Part shown: piece after piece, positions 8,171-16,539 of the stretch
Layout of the letters: each line of letters opens with the position of its first letter
How positions within the stretch are numbered: position 1 is the stretch's first letter
NCBI RefSeq assembly: GCF_041431135.1
Contig: NZ_CP107799.1
Coordinates: 8,246,001 to 8,310,000 of the forward strand
Length of the DNA: 64,000 nucleotides
Direction: 5' to 3'
From: Streptomyces sp. NBC_00554
Lineage (GTDB): Bacteria > Actinomycetota > Actinomycetes > Streptomycetales > Streptomycetaceae
Notes under the pieces: generated by a model
The model's database searches: none
What the model was told of the DNA's origin: nothing
The model's input: only the letters and a program-made list of their open reading frames with translations
Translations under genes and position numbers: made by a program

Positions 8171-8728
8171 GCATCTATGGTGCGATGCGCGGGTCCCGCT
8201 GGGGAATGGCTGGTTCTGGCCACAATGGCAGCGATTCCCAGGCCCCTTCCCCTCGCAGCAGCACCGACCGTCCCTGACGCATCGGATTTCGTGCTGGATT
8301 CAGGCAGGGTGGCCGACCTTGACCGAGGCCGCAATTTCTACGATGCGGCGGGCCTGGTACCGGGCAGCCCGGCACGGCCACCTCGCTGGATGGGCCATCG
8401 CCAGCCACGTGGGAGGCGCCGTAAGAATTGCCTGACTGAAACTGGATGGGGTCGGAGTAGCCGGGGGCACGACAATGCCGCCCCAGTGGTAGAACGTGGG
8501 TCGGCCGGCCGGTGCCGTAGCCGTACGCGAGTCGGCCCCGCCGGGTGGGATTCCGGCGGGGCCTTTCGTCATGAGGTGGGCTCCTGCCCCTACTTGCGCG
8601 CAGTCACAGCACCCTCGTGCCGAGGATGCTGCCGAACTCGCCGCCTGCCAGGCCCGCGACGCCGCGTGGCACCACGCCCGACAGGTACACGAGCCTCTGG
8701 CCGACGGGTGAGGACGTCGCCGCGGACG
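8171..8728. other. 558-bp region without a convincing gene
   Basis: Lies between the terpene cyclase start and the APC permease stop. It contains a strong terminator hairpin (8534-8566). Open frames on both strands have no family resemblance and no ribosome sites; a minus-strand tail at 8604-8728 continues past the permease stop in another frame and may be decayed coding DNA. Composition is less G/C-skewed than neighbouring genes. Confidence 0.45.
8534..8566 (+). terminator. hairpin terminator
   Basis: Perfect 11-bp stem GGCCCCGCCGG / CCGGCGGGGCC with an 8-nt loop, followed by TTT on the plus strand. No plus-strand gene was recognised upstream of it; as a hairpin it could also act on the minus-strand permease transcript. 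Confidence 0.65.
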
Positions 8729-10294
8729 CTATGGAGTCGGTGTTGGGAGGGGTTCCGCAGGGGCAAGTTCTGGCGCCGAGTGCCCTCGTTGTGCACTGAC
8801 AGCCCTCCACAGGAAGCCGAGTCCTACTGTGACCAGCAAGAACAGAATGGTGAACCACTGGAAGTACCAGTGCCCGCCCGCCGGGTCGTACACCGCCGCG
8901 CGGGGCCAGGCGAGGTTGACGGTCATGAAGAGGCCGTAGACGAGGGCGATCGCGTTGACCGGGATGCCCCAGCGGCCGAGGGAGAAGAGGGGGCGGCCCT
9001 CCTCGTCGACGCCGTCCGGGCCGGGGAACTGTCCGCGCAGGCGTCGCACCAGCAGGGGCCCGGTGACCATCGCGTACGCCAGGTACAGCATCACGATGCA
9101 GGTGGTGCCGATGGCCAGGAAGGCCTCCGGGGAGGCGAAGTTGAGGAGTAGGACCGCTGCCGCGAGGACGCCGACGACCAGGGCCGGGGCGTTCGGCATA
9201 CCCGTGCGCGGGTTGACCTTGGCGAGGCGGGCGGAGAAGGGGAGCCGGCCGTCGCGGGCCATGGAGAAGAGCATCCGGGAGGCGGCCGTCTGGATCGCCA
9301 GGGTCGCCACCGCGATGGCCACCACCACGTCGGCGAGCAGGGCGCGGCCGACCCCGTCGCCGAGGGTGCTGGTCAGCACGTAGCTCAGGCCTTCGATGCC
9401 GAGTCGCCCGTCCGTGAGGCTGGGGGCGGCGAGCAGTCCGCCGAGGACGATCAGACCGCCGAGCAGGCCCGCCGCGCCGAGCGCGGTGAGGATCGTACGG
9501 GGTGCGGTACGGCGTGGATCGCGGGTCTCCTCGCTCATCTCGCCCGCGCTGTCGAAGCCGATCATCACGTATGCCGCCATGAAGGAGCCCACCATCAGCG
9601 CCCCGAAGAGGCCGGTGCTGCCCTCGGCGGTGTGGAAGGTGATGCCGGGGGAGCGCTCGGAGTGGGTGAACAGGAGCACGATGATCAGGGCTGCGCCGAT
9701 GATCTCGGCGGTCACACCGACCCGGTTGATCACGGACATCACCCGGTTGTCGAGGACGTTCACCAGCGTGGTCAGGACGAGCAGGATCACGCCGAAGACC
9801 GCCGCGTTGGCCGCGCCGTCGGCACTGGTGGGCGTCGGATCGCTGCCCACCAGCTGGAAGCCCGACCAGATCGCCGGCAGCACCATCTGCAGCGCGAGCG
9901 CCGCCGCCGCGACCACCACGATCTGCCCGATCACCATGATCCAGCCGGCGAACCAGCCGAAGGAGAGGTTCGAGAGCCGCGAGGACCACTGGTAGATCGC
10001 GCCCGAGATCGGATAGCGCGCGGCCAGCTCCGCGAAGCACGCGGCGACCATCAACTGGCCCACCAGGACGGCCGGCCAGGTCCAGAAGAAGACGGGGCCG
10101 CCGAACGCGTACCCGAAGGCGAAGAACTGGAAGACGGTCGTCAGTACGGAGATGAAGGAGAACCCGGCGGCGAAAGAGGCGTACCGGCCGAGGCTGCGGT
10201 GCAGCTCCTGGCGGTAGCCGAACTCGGCGAGGGAGCCGTCGCCGGGGGACTCGGGAGGGTCGGGGCGGACGTCGGAGGGGGCGGTGGTCGTCAC
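8729..10294 (-). CDS. APC family amino acid permease
   Basis: 521 aa with about 12 hydrophobic segments. The N-terminal consensus of the APC superfamily is visible: FGYRQELHRSLGRYASFAAGFSF, and the first helix-break region. The sequence fits the amine/GABA-type branch found beside urea-carboxylase genes. GTG at 10294 is preferred, since the longer ATG frame (from 10387) would begin upstream of the operator. A palindrome at 10331-10350 matches the one in front of the DUF1989 gene. Inferred: uptake of a urea- or guanidine-related or amino substrate under the same TetR repressor; the substrate is not readable. Confidence 0.85.
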   Translation of the reverse strand: MTTTAPSDVRPDPPESPGDGSLAEFGYRQELHRSLGRYASFAAGFSFISVLTTVFQFFAFGYAFGGPVFFWTWPAVLVGQLMVAACFAELAARYPISGAIYQWSSRLSNLSFGWFAGWIMVIGQIVVVAAAALALQMVLPAIWSGFQLVGSDPTPTSADGAANAAVFGVILLVLTTLVNVLDNRVMSVINRVGVTAEIIGAALIIVLLFTHSERSPGITFHTAEGSTGLFGALMVGSFMAAYVMIGFDSAGEMSEETRDPRRTAPRTILTALGAAGLLGGLIVLGGLLAAPSLTDGRLGIEGLSYVLTSTLGDGVGRALLADVVVAIAVATLAIQTAASRMLFSMARDGRLPFSARLAKVNPRTGMPNAPALVVGVLAAAVLLLNFASPEAFLAIGTTCIVMLYLAYAMVTGPLLVRRLRGQFPGPDGVDEEGRPLFSLGRWGIPVNAIALVYGLFMTVNLAWPRAAVYDPAGGHWYFQWFTILFLLVTVGLGFLWRAVSAQRGHSAPELAPAEPLPTPTP

Positions 10295-10330
10295 GTGGCA
10301 CCTGCCTTCGGCGCGGAAGGGTGGGCGGAA

Positions 10331-10350
10331 TTCCTGTCGGGTGACAGAAA
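10331..10350. promoter_or_regulatory. palindromic operator, probable TetR site (copy 2)
   Basis: TTCCTGTCGGGTGACAGAAA followed by TTAGGGAG, 37 bp upstream of the permease GTG. It shares the right half-site plus flank (GACAGAAATTAGG) with the copy at 301-320, in the same orientation relative to the downstream minus-strand gene. Left arm has one change from the perfect palindrome. Confidence 0.6.
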
Positions 10351-10496
10351 TTAGGGAGGGCCTGTTTCGCTCGCGTGACGTGGCCATGTCTGGGGCGGGC
10401 CTAAGTCCTCACGCCCTCGCGTCGGGAGTCCTCACGCCCTCGCGTCGGGATCGGAAACGCCCAAGCACCCTTGCGCCCGGCTTCGAATCGCGATAC

Positions 10497-10535
10497 ATCG
10501 TGTCTATTGACGACTCCCCGGAGACACGATATGTT
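10497..10535 (+). promoter_or_regulatory. padR promoter with embedded inverted repeat
   Basis: A -35 TTGACG (10507-10512) and -10 TATGTT (10530-10535) are separated by 17 bp. The inverted repeat ATCGTGTCT (10497-10505) / AGACACGAT (10522-10530) brackets the -35 and touches the -10. Inferred: the PadR protein encoded 36 bp downstream represses its own promoter here. Confidence 0.65.
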
Positions 10536-10570
10536 CGGCCACGGATATTCGGAGACGAGGTGAGGTCGTC

Positions 10571-11218
10571 ATGGCCCTGAAACGGCGCAAGCTGAGCAAC
10601 CCGCTGGCGCTTGCCGTGATGACGACCCTCCTGCAGAAGCCGATGCATCCGTACGAGATCGCCCAGACGCTGCGCCGCCAGGGCAAGGACACCAGCACGA
10701 AGATCAACTACGGATCGCTCTACACGGTGGTGCAGAACCTGGAGAAGCACGGCTTCGTCGAGGTCACGGACGTGGAGCGACAGGGCAACCGCCCGGAGCG
10801 CACGATCTACGGCATCACCGACTCCGGGCGCCAGGAGATGACCGAGTGGCTCTCCGACCTGATGGCCGTCCCGGCGCGGGAGTACCCGATCTTCGAGACC
10901 GCGCTCTCGCTGATGGGCGCGCTGCACCCCGACGAGGTGACGCGCCTGCTCGAAGAGCGGCTCAACTCCCTCGAGGTGCAGGCCGCGAGCGGCCGGGGAG
11001 CGCTGGAGAAGCTGTACGAGTCGCTGCCCCGGATCTTCCTCGTGGAGACCGAGTACCAACTGCACATGGTCGAGGCGCAGGCGGAGTGGGTCCGCGGCTT
11101 CCTCGGTGAGATCAAGGCAGGCGCCCTGCCCGGCGTGCAGGCATGGCGGAGCTTCCACGAGACCGGGGAGATGCCGTCGGAGTTCCAGGACTTGGAGGAC
11201 CGCCCCATCGACGAGTGA
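10571..11218 (+). CDS. PadR family transcriptional regulator
   Basis: 215 aa. An N-terminal winged helix (residues 8-90) shows the PadR signature: ALAVMTTLLQKPMHPYEIAQTL, then INYGSLYTVVQNLEKHGFVE and the wing RTIYGITDSGRQEM. The C-terminal half is the helical dimerisation domain. Known: PadR regulators often control drug-efflux operons placed next to them. The ATG follows a GAGGTGAGG stretch. A promoter-overlapping inverted repeat suggests autoregulation, and an ABC exporter pair of DrrAB type follows after a strong terminator, so the exporter probably has its own promoter. Confidence 0.9.
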   Translation: MALKRRKLSNPLALAVMTTLLQKPMHPYEIAQTLRRQGKDTSTKINYGSLYTVVQNLEKHGFVEVTDVERQGNRPERTIYGITDSGRQEMTEWLSDLMAVPAREYPIFETALSLMGALHPDEVTRLLEERLNSLEVQAASGRGALEKLYESLPRIFLVETEYQLHMVEAQAEWVRGFLGEIKAGALPGVQAWRSFHETGEMPSEFQDLEDRPIDE

Positions 11219-11230
11219 CCCGATATGAAC

Positions 11231-11270
11231 AGACCCCGGCAGGGCTGTTGGAGCAGCCCCGCCAGGGTCT
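11231..11270 (+). terminator. long hairpin terminator after padR
   Basis: 17-bp stem with two mismatches (AGACCCCGGCAGGGCTG / CAGCCCCGCCAGGGTCT) and a 6-nt loop, starting 13 bp after the padR stop. No U-tract, as is common in Streptomyces. Confidence 0.75.
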
Positions 11271-11415
11271 CGAACCCCGAACCGGACCCGCGGTGAGGCA
11301 GGCCAGGCGATCGAGGTGCGGCACACCCAGGATAGCCCGGCGCTCTTCACGCGGATCGGTCCACATCCGCTGCCTGCGGATGTGCAGTCGTCCGCTCACA
11401 AGGAGAGCAGTCGTC

Positions 11416-12438
11416 ATGAATACCCGTGCGCCCGCAGTGCAGGCGCGTCAGCTGATCAAGACCTATCCCGGTGACGTCACCGCCCTGCGCGGCATGGACG
11501 TGACCGTCGAGGCGGGCACCGTCTTCGGGCTGCTCGGCCCGAACGGCGCCGGCAAGTCCACCACCGTCAAGATCCTCACCACCCTGGCCCGCCCCGACTC
11601 GGGCACCGCCACCGTCGCGGGCCACGATGTGCTGCGCCACCCGGACCGGGTGCGCCGTGCGATCGGCGTGGTCGCCCAGAGCTCCGGCGCGGACCCGGTG
11701 GCGACCGGCCGGGAGAACCTTCAACTCCAAGGCAGGCTCTACGGGTTGAAAGGCGCCGACCTGGGCCGCCGGGTGGACGAGCTGCTCGGCCGCTTCAAGC
11801 TCGCGGACGCGGCGAAGCGCCCGGTCAAGGGCTACTCGGGTGGCATGCGACGCCGCCTCGATGTCGCCCTCGGCCTGGTTCACCACCCCGAGGTGCTCTT
11901 CCTCGACGAGCCGACCACCGGCCTGGACCCCGAGGCGCGCACGGCGATGTGGGACGAGATCGCCCGCCTCGCCGGTGACGAGGGGCTGACCATCCTGCTG
12001 ACCACGCACTACCTCGAAGAGGCCGACCGGCTCGCCGAGCGCATCGCCATCGTCGACCGGGGCCGAGTGGTCGTCGAGGGCACACCGGACGCCCTCAAGG
12101 GTGAACTCCGCGGGGACGCCGTCCACTTGGAGCTGCGCGAAGCGATCGGCGAAGCCGGTCGTACGCTGCTGAACGGCGCTCTCACCCAACTGGGAGGCGT
12201 GCACGAGGCGTTGTTCGACGGGCGCCGGATCAGTGTCCGCGCCGACGACGGTGCCTCCGCGATGCCCGCCCTGCTCGGGGCACTTGAGCGGGCCGGGGTC
12301 GGCGTCGCCGCCGCGACTGTGGCCCGGCCCTCGCTCGACGACGTCTATCTCCGCTACGCGGGCCGCCGTTACTCCGAGGCGGAGGCCGAAGCGGCCGACT
12401 CCACCGGTAACCTTGCCCTCGCCGGAGGTGCGCGATGA
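11416..12438 (+). CDS. ABC transporter ATP-binding protein, daunorubicin-resistance (DrrA) type
   Basis: 340 aa. Walker A GPNGAGKST, Q-loop VVAQSSGADP, signature YSGGMRRRLDVA, Walker B LFLDEPTTGLDP and the H-loop TTHYLEEAD are all intact. A C-terminal extension (DUF4162-like) ends ARPSLDDVYLRYAGR. Known: such subunits pair with a separate membrane protein to export drugs or lipids. The ATG at 11416 has AGGAGAG upstream. The stop overlaps the start of the permease gene (ATGA). Likely under PadR influence by position. Confidence 0.92.
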   Translation: MNTRAPAVQARQLIKTYPGDVTALRGMDVTVEAGTVFGLLGPNGAGKSTTVKILTTLARPDSGTATVAGHDVLRHPDRVRRAIGVVAQSSGADPVATGRENLQLQGRLYGLKGADLGRRVDELLGRFKLADAAKRPVKGYSGGMRRRLDVALGLVHHPEVLFLDEPTTGLDPEARTAMWDEIARLAGDEGLTILLTTHYLEEADRLAERIAIVDRGRVVVEGTPDALKGELRGDAVHLELREAIGEAGRTLLNGALTQLGGVHEALFDGRRISVRADDGASAMPALLGALERAGVGVAAATVARPSLDDVYLRYAGRRYSEAEAEAADSTGNLALAGGAR

Positions 12439-13211
12439 GCACCGCCGTCTCCCAGACCTGGTACATGACGCAGCGTCAACTCATGGTGTTCGTAAGGCAG
12501 CCGGCCTTCCTGCTGATCACGCTGATCCAACCGGTGGTCTGGCTGTTCCTGTTCGGCAACCTCTTCAAGAAGGTCGTCGAGCTGGGCGGCTTCGGCACCA
12601 CTTCGTATCTCGACTACCTCGTCCCCGGCGTGGTCGTGATGAGCGCGCTCAGCTCCAACATGTGGGCGGGCATGACCACGCTCGACGAGATCCAGCGGGG
12701 CACGCTCAACAGGTTCCTGACCACGCCCGTCAGCCGGGCGGCCCTGATGAACGGCAATGTGGTCAACAACGGCCTGGTCACCGCGTTGCAGTCGGTCATC
12801 ATCGTGCTGCTCGGACTGCTCGGCGGCGCGGACTATCCGGGCGGGACCGGCGGCGTCCTCATCCTGATCGTCGCCTCGGTGCTGCTCGGCACGATCTTCG
12901 GGGCGCTGTCCAACGCGCTGGGCATGCTGGTCCAGGAGCGCGAATCGATCATCGGCATCAACACGTTCCTGCTGCTGCCGCTGACGTTCCTGTCCACGGC
13001 GTTCATGGCACCGTCCCAGATGCCCGGCTGGATGCGGCACATCGCCGACTTCAACCCGCTCAACTGGGCGATGGTGGCGGGCCGTTCGGCGCTGTCCGCG
13101 GACCCCGACTGGGGAGACGTGCTCAGCCGGGGCGGTGCGCTGCTCGCGCTGGCGGTCGCGGCGGTGTGGCTGTCGATCCGGACGTTCAGGTCGTACCAGC
13201 GGGCGGTCTAA
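12435..13211 (+). CDS. ABC-2 type exporter permease (DrrB type)
   Basis: 258 aa with six predicted membrane segments. Pattern: RQPAFLLITLIQPVVWLFLFG at the N-terminus, a central ABC-2 loop (DEIQRGTLNRFLTTPVSR), and a C-terminal NTFLLLPLTFLSTAFM followed by FNPLNWAM. It overlaps the ATPase gene by 4 nt, so the two are translationally coupled. Known: the DrrB family forms the channel of ABC-2 exporters; the substrate cannot be told. Downstream is a repeat-derived terminator-like hairpin. Confidence 0.9.
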   Translation: MSTAVSQTWYMTQRQLMVFVRQPAFLLITLIQPVVWLFLFGNLFKKVVELGGFGTTSYLDYLVPGVVVMSALSSNMWAGMTTLDEIQRGTLNRFLTTPVSRAALMNGNVVNNGLVTALQSVIIVLLGLLGGADYPGGTGGVLILIVASVLLGTIFGALSNALGMLVQERESIIGINTFLLLPLTFLSTAFMAPSQMPGWMRHIADFNPLNWAMVAGRSALSADPDWGDVLSRGGALLALAVAAVWLSIRTFRSYQRAV

Positions 13212-13243
13212 GCAGGTCGGGCGAAGTCCGCTGCGGTTCGGCA

Positions 13244-13302
13244 GCGCCCTGAAGGGGCGCGGGGAACTGCGCGACCAGCCACGACGGCGCCGCAGACGAG
13301 CA
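13244..13302 (+). repeat. Streptomyces intergenic repeat, family A (copy 1)
   Basis: The hairpin GCGCCCT-GAA-GGGGCGC is joined directly to GGGGAACTGCGCGACCAGCC, the core shared by four intergenic copies in this window (also 40077, 46067, 47526). Situated just after the exporter permease stop, where it can serve as terminator. Confidence 0.75.
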
Positions 13303-13432
13303 AGGGCACATCGTGGCACTTCCAGCGGAGCGCTCAGCACGCGCTGCGCTGGTACGAGGCTTGTCCCGTACGGCGGTTCAGGAGGCGGTCACCCGAGCGT
13401 GGCCGCCTTCCGCCGTGCACGTCTCCGGGCGA

Positions 13433-14269
13433 TCAGGCGGACGCCTCCTGCTCCGCCTCCACCTGCGCGTTCCACTCCCGCTTCGTCGCCTGCCATCCGT
13501 CCTCGTTGTGCCCGAGCCGCCAGTAGCCGGAGATCGACAGGTCCTCGCGCGAGAACTCGCGCTCGACCCGCAGCAGCCGGCGCAGCTCCTTCACGAAGCC
13601 CGCCTCGCCGTGCACGAAGGCGTGCACCCGGCCTTCGGGGAACTCCAGGGCGCGGACGGCCTCGACGAGCGCCTGGCCGACGGGCCGACCGCCTCGGTGC
13701 AGCCAGACGACGTCCACGTCGGAGTTGATCTTCTGCTCCTCCTCGGGCCCGGAGACCTCGACGAAGGCGTGCGCCACGGCGCCGTCGGGCAGCGCCTCCA
13801 GGGCGGCCGCGATCGCGGGCAGCGCGCTCTCGTCACCGGCCAGCAGATGCCAGTCCGCGCTCGCGTCCGGTGCGTAGGCGCCGCCGGGGCCCATGAACCG
13901 TACGAGCTCGCCCGGCTGGACGTTCGCCGCCCAGGGGCCGGCGAGGCCCTCGTCGCCGTGCACCACGAAGTCGAGGGTCAGCTCGCGGTGTTCGGCGTCC
14001 CAGTGGCGCACCGTGTATGTGCGCGTCACGGGCCACTGGTCGCGCGGGAACTCCTCGCGGATGACCTTCATGTCGAACGGCTCGGGGTAGGTGACGCCCT
14101 CGGCGCCGAACAGCAGCTTCACATAATGGTCGGTACTGGTGCCGACGGTGAATTCGGCGAGGCCCTCGCCGCCGAGGACGACCCGCTGCATGTGCGGGGT
14201 CAGCCGCTCGGTCCGCACCACCAGCGCGGAGTGGGGCTTCGGGGTCCTGCGCTCCGGACGCTCTGCCAT
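13433..14269 (-). CDS. siderophore-interacting protein (FAD-binding ferric reductase)
   Basis: 278 aa. The FAD-binding domain shows RTYTVRHWD (the R-x-Y-[TS] flavin motif) and VVHGDEGLAGPWA; the C-terminal SIP domain shows LLAGDESALPAIAAALE and ends with the GYWRLGHNED motif typical of ViuB-type proteins. Known: cytoplasmic reductases that free iron from siderophores. ATG at 14269 has GGGAGG five bases upstream, preferred to ATG at 14287. An iron-box-like palindrome (14293-14306) lies just upstream, predicting repression by DmdR/IdeR under iron-replete conditions. Confidence 0.92.
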   Translation of the reverse strand: MAERPERRTPKPHSALVVRTERLTPHMQRVVLGGEGLAEFTVGTSTDHYVKLLFGAEGVTYPEPFDMKVIREEFPRDQWPVTRTYTVRHWDAEHRELTLDFVVHGDEGLAGPWAANVQPGELVRFMGPGGAYAPDASADWHLLAGDESALPAIAAALEALPDGAVAHAFVEVSGPEEEQKINSDVDVVWLHRGGRPVGQALVEAVRALEFPEGRVHAFVHGEAGFVKELRRLLRVEREFSREDLSISGYWRLGHNEDGWQATKREWNAQVEAEQEASA

Positions 14270-14292
14270 GAAGGCCTCCCAATTCACTGTGC

Positions 14293-14306
14293 TTAGGCTT
14301 GCCTAA
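14293..14306 (-). promoter_or_regulatory. iron box (DmdR/IdeR operator)
   Basis: TTAGGCTTGCCTAA, flanked by further TTAG-type half-sites, is 24 bp upstream of the siderophore-interacting gene. It matches the core of the actinobacterial iron-box consensus TTAGGTTAGGCTAACCTAA. Confidence 0.8.
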
Positions 14307-14332
14307 GTTAGCACCTCTCTCTAGTTAACACC

Positions 14333-15265
14333 TCAAACCTGAAGAGTCGAGAGCAACCTGTGCAACGAACCGCCCAAACCCCAGCGTACGGCCAGTTCGT
14401 CCAGGGCTGCCGGATCGCGCGGCGTGTGCGGCAGCGCGGTGTCGACGTCCGGCAGGGGGACGTCACCGGCGACCTTGACGACGGTGGGTGCCACGGCGAC
14501 GTAGGGCCGTGACTCGTCGAGGCGCTTGCGCTGCGAGGGCGTCAGTTTGGCCTTCGGGTCGTCGACGGCGGCCATGATCCCGGCCAGGTCACCGAATTCG
14601 GCGAGCAGCTTGGCCGCCGTCTTCTCCCCGATACCGGGGACGCCGGGCAGTCCGTCGCTGGGGTCGCCGCGCAGCAGCGCCAGATCCGCGTAACCCGGGC
14701 CGTCGACGCCGTACTTCTCGCGCAGCCATGCCTCGTCGGTGACTTGGAGCATGCCGACGCCCTTGAGGGGATAGAGGACGCGGACTCCCCGCTTGTCGTC
14801 GACCAGTTGGTACAGGTCGCGGTCGCCGGTGACGATGTCGACCGGGCCGGTGGCGCGTCCGGCGAAGGTGCCGATCACGTCGTCCGCCTCGTACCCCTGG
14901 ACGCCCACGCGCGCGATGCCGAGCGCGTCCAGGACGTCCTCGATGACGGGCACCTGGGGGGACAGTGTGTCCGGCACCTCTTCCTCGTCCGGCCCTGTCT
15001 CGGTCTCCACGGCCACGCGGTGCGCCTTGTAGGACGGGATCAGATCGACCCGCCACTGCGGGCGCCAGTCCGCGTCCATGCAGGCCACCAGGTCGTCCGG
15101 GTGGTGGTCCTTGACCAGGCGGTCGATGAATTCCAGCAGCCCGCGCACGGCGTTCACAGGCGTGCCGTCCGGGGCCTTCACGGAGTCGGGAACCCCGAAA
15201 TAGGCCCGGAAGTACAGGGAGGCGGTGTCGAGCAGCATCAGGCGTCTGGTCACCCTTCGCATCAT
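14333..15265 (-). CDS. 5'-3' exonuclease (PIN/FLAP family)
   Basis: About 310 aa. The N-terminal PIN-like domain has acidic residues in LMLLDTASLYFRAYFG and ACMDADWRPQWR; the centre has GYEADDVIGTFAGRA and IVTGDRDLYQLV; then the helix-hairpin-helix LPGVPGIGEKTAAKLL. Known: homologous to the exonuclease domain of DNA polymerase I and to stand-alone flap exonucleases in actinobacteria. Start uncertain: ATG at 15265 and 15262 and GTG at 15253 are all possible and none has a good ribosome site. Monocistronic, convergent with nothing close. Confidence 0.87.
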   Translation of the reverse strand: MMRRVTRRLMLLDTASLYFRAYFGVPDSVKAPDGTPVNAVRGLLEFIDRLVKDHHPDDLVACMDADWRPQWRVDLIPSYKAHRVAVETETGPDEEEVPDTLSPQVPVIEDVLDALGIARVGVQGYEADDVIGTFAGRATGPVDIVTGDRDLYQLVDDKRGVRVLYPLKGVGMLQVTDEAWLREKYGVDGPGYADLALLRGDPSDGLPGVPGIGEKTAAKLLAEFGDLAGIMAAVDDPKAKLTPSQRKRLDESRPYVAVAPTVVKVAGDVPLPDVDTALPHTPRDPAALDELAVRWGLGGSLHRLLSTLQV

Positions 15266-15379
15266 GCCGTACGGCACTGACAGCGACCGCCCCACAACGT
15301 GACCTGAACCACTCTTGTGTTTGCTGCGCATAAGCGGGGGCAGGCGCCGCTTCTGAGCAGAGCCGGTTGCGTCTTCAAC

Positions 15380-15395
15380 CGTCGTGCAAACGACG
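15380..15395 (+). promoter_or_regulatory. small stem with GNRA-type loop in the leader of the betaine transporter operon
   Basis: CGTCGT-GCAA-ACGACG, 68 bp before the GTG of the ATPase gene. A six-base-pair stem closed by a GCAA loop, possibly part of the mRNA leader. Function unknown; could be chance. Confidence 0.3.
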
Positions 15396-15462
15396 TTCGA
15401 CGGACCAGCCGTTCAAGCGCTCCACCGTCGCAGCGCTCAAACCGTCCGACCGAAAGGCACAC

Positions 15463-16539
15463 GTGGCATCCAGGCTAGAAGCCGAGCACCTGTACAAGGT
15501 GTTCGGCAGACGACCCGAAGAGGCGATGGAGCGACTCCAGCAAGGAGTCGACCGTGAGGAACTGCGCGCCGACGGCATCACCGCCGCGGTGATCGACGCC
15601 TCCTTCACGGTGGAGCCGGGCCAGATCTTCGTCGTCATGGGCCTGTCCGGTTCCGGTAAGTCGACGTTGCTGCGCATGCTCAACGGACTGCTGGAGCCGA
15701 CCGGGGGCCATGTGCGCTTCGACGGTCAGGACCTGACGCAGCTCAGCGCCCGCGAACTGCGCGAGGTCCGGGCAAGGAAGATCAGCATGGTCTTCCAGCA
15801 CTTCGCGCTCTTCCCGCACCGCAGCGTCCGCGAGAACGCGGCGTACGGCCTTGAGGTGCAGGGCGTGCCGCGCGCCGAGCGCAACGAGCGCGCCGCCAAG
15901 GCACTTGAACTGGCGGGCCTCGCGGGCTGGGAGAAGTCCTGGCCCGACGAGCTGTCCGGCGGTATGCAGCAGCGCGTTGGCCTGGCCCGCGCGCTCGCCA
16001 CCGACGCCGATCTGCTGCTGATGGACGAGTCCTTCAGCGCCCTCGACCCGCTGATCCGCCGCGACATGCAGGACCAGCTGATCGAACTCCAGAAGAAGCT
16101 CAAGAAGACCATCGTCTTCATCACGCACGACCTCAACGAGGCCATGCGCCTGGGCGACCGGATAGCCGTCATGCGCGACGGCCGCATCGTCCAGATCGGC
16201 ACCGCCGAGGACATCCTGGTGCGCCCCGCGGACGACTACGTCGCCTCCTTCACCCAGGACGTCGACCGTTCCCGTGTCCTGACCGCGGGCGCGCTCATGG
16301 ACACCTCGGTCACGCGCGAGGCCCCCCTCTGCGCCTGCGAGACCGCGACCGCCGAGACACCGTTCGCGGAACTGTGCGCGATCAGCGCCCGTCTGTCGCA
16401 CCGCGTCTCGGTCGTGGACGAGGCCAACCGAGTCATCGGTGTCGTGCAGCGCCAGCGACTGCTCGGCTTCCTCGGCGACGAGGCAGCCGACCCCGCGCCC
16501 TGCGACAACCCGGACGGGAAGGTGGCCGTCCATGCCTAG
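15463..16539 (+). CDS. glycine betaine/proline-type ABC importer, ATP-binding subunit (ProV/OpuAA)
   Basis: 358 aa, GTG start after AAAGG. The N-terminal LEAEHLYKVFGRRP and the ALELAG-x-x-GWEKSWPDELSGG stretch are diagnostic of ProV. Walker A GLSGSGKST, signature LSGGMQQRVGLA and Walker B LLLMDESFSALDP (the ProV-type S-A-L-D) are intact, and a C-terminal CBS-like segment (residues 275-345) is present. Known: osmoprotectant uptake, with CBS modules sensing ionic strength. The stop overlaps the permease start by 8 bp. Confidence 0.93.
   Translation: MASRLEAEHLYKVFGRRPEEAMERLQQGVDREELRADGITAAVIDASFTVEPGQIFVVMGLSGSGKSTLLRMLNGLLEPTGGHVRFDGQDLTQLSARELREVRARKISMVFQHFALFPHRSVRENAAYGLEVQGVPRAERNERAAKALELAGLAGWEKSWPDELSGGMQQRVGLARALATDADLLLMDESFSALDPLIRRDMQDQLIELQKKLKKTIVFITHDLNEAMRLGDRIAVMRDGRIVQIGTAEDILVRPADDYVASFTQDVDRSRVLTAGALMDTSVTREAPLCACETATAETPFAELCAISARLSHRVSVVDEANRVIGVVQRQRLLGFLGDEAADPAPCDNPDGKVAVHA

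Noticed and set aside
8177..8570. Plus-strand open frames upstream of the hairpin at 8534
   Set aside because: Composition and lack of ribosome sites and domains argue against real genes, though the terminator remains unexplained.
8604..8728. Minus-strand open tail downstream of the APC permease
   Set aside because: No start, no recognisable domain, and in a different frame from the permease; mentioned only as possible decayed DNA.
11254..11300. tRNA-like GGTCTCGAACCCCGAACC stretch
   Set aside because: No acceptor stem or cloverleaf could be folded; it is the right arm of the padR terminator.
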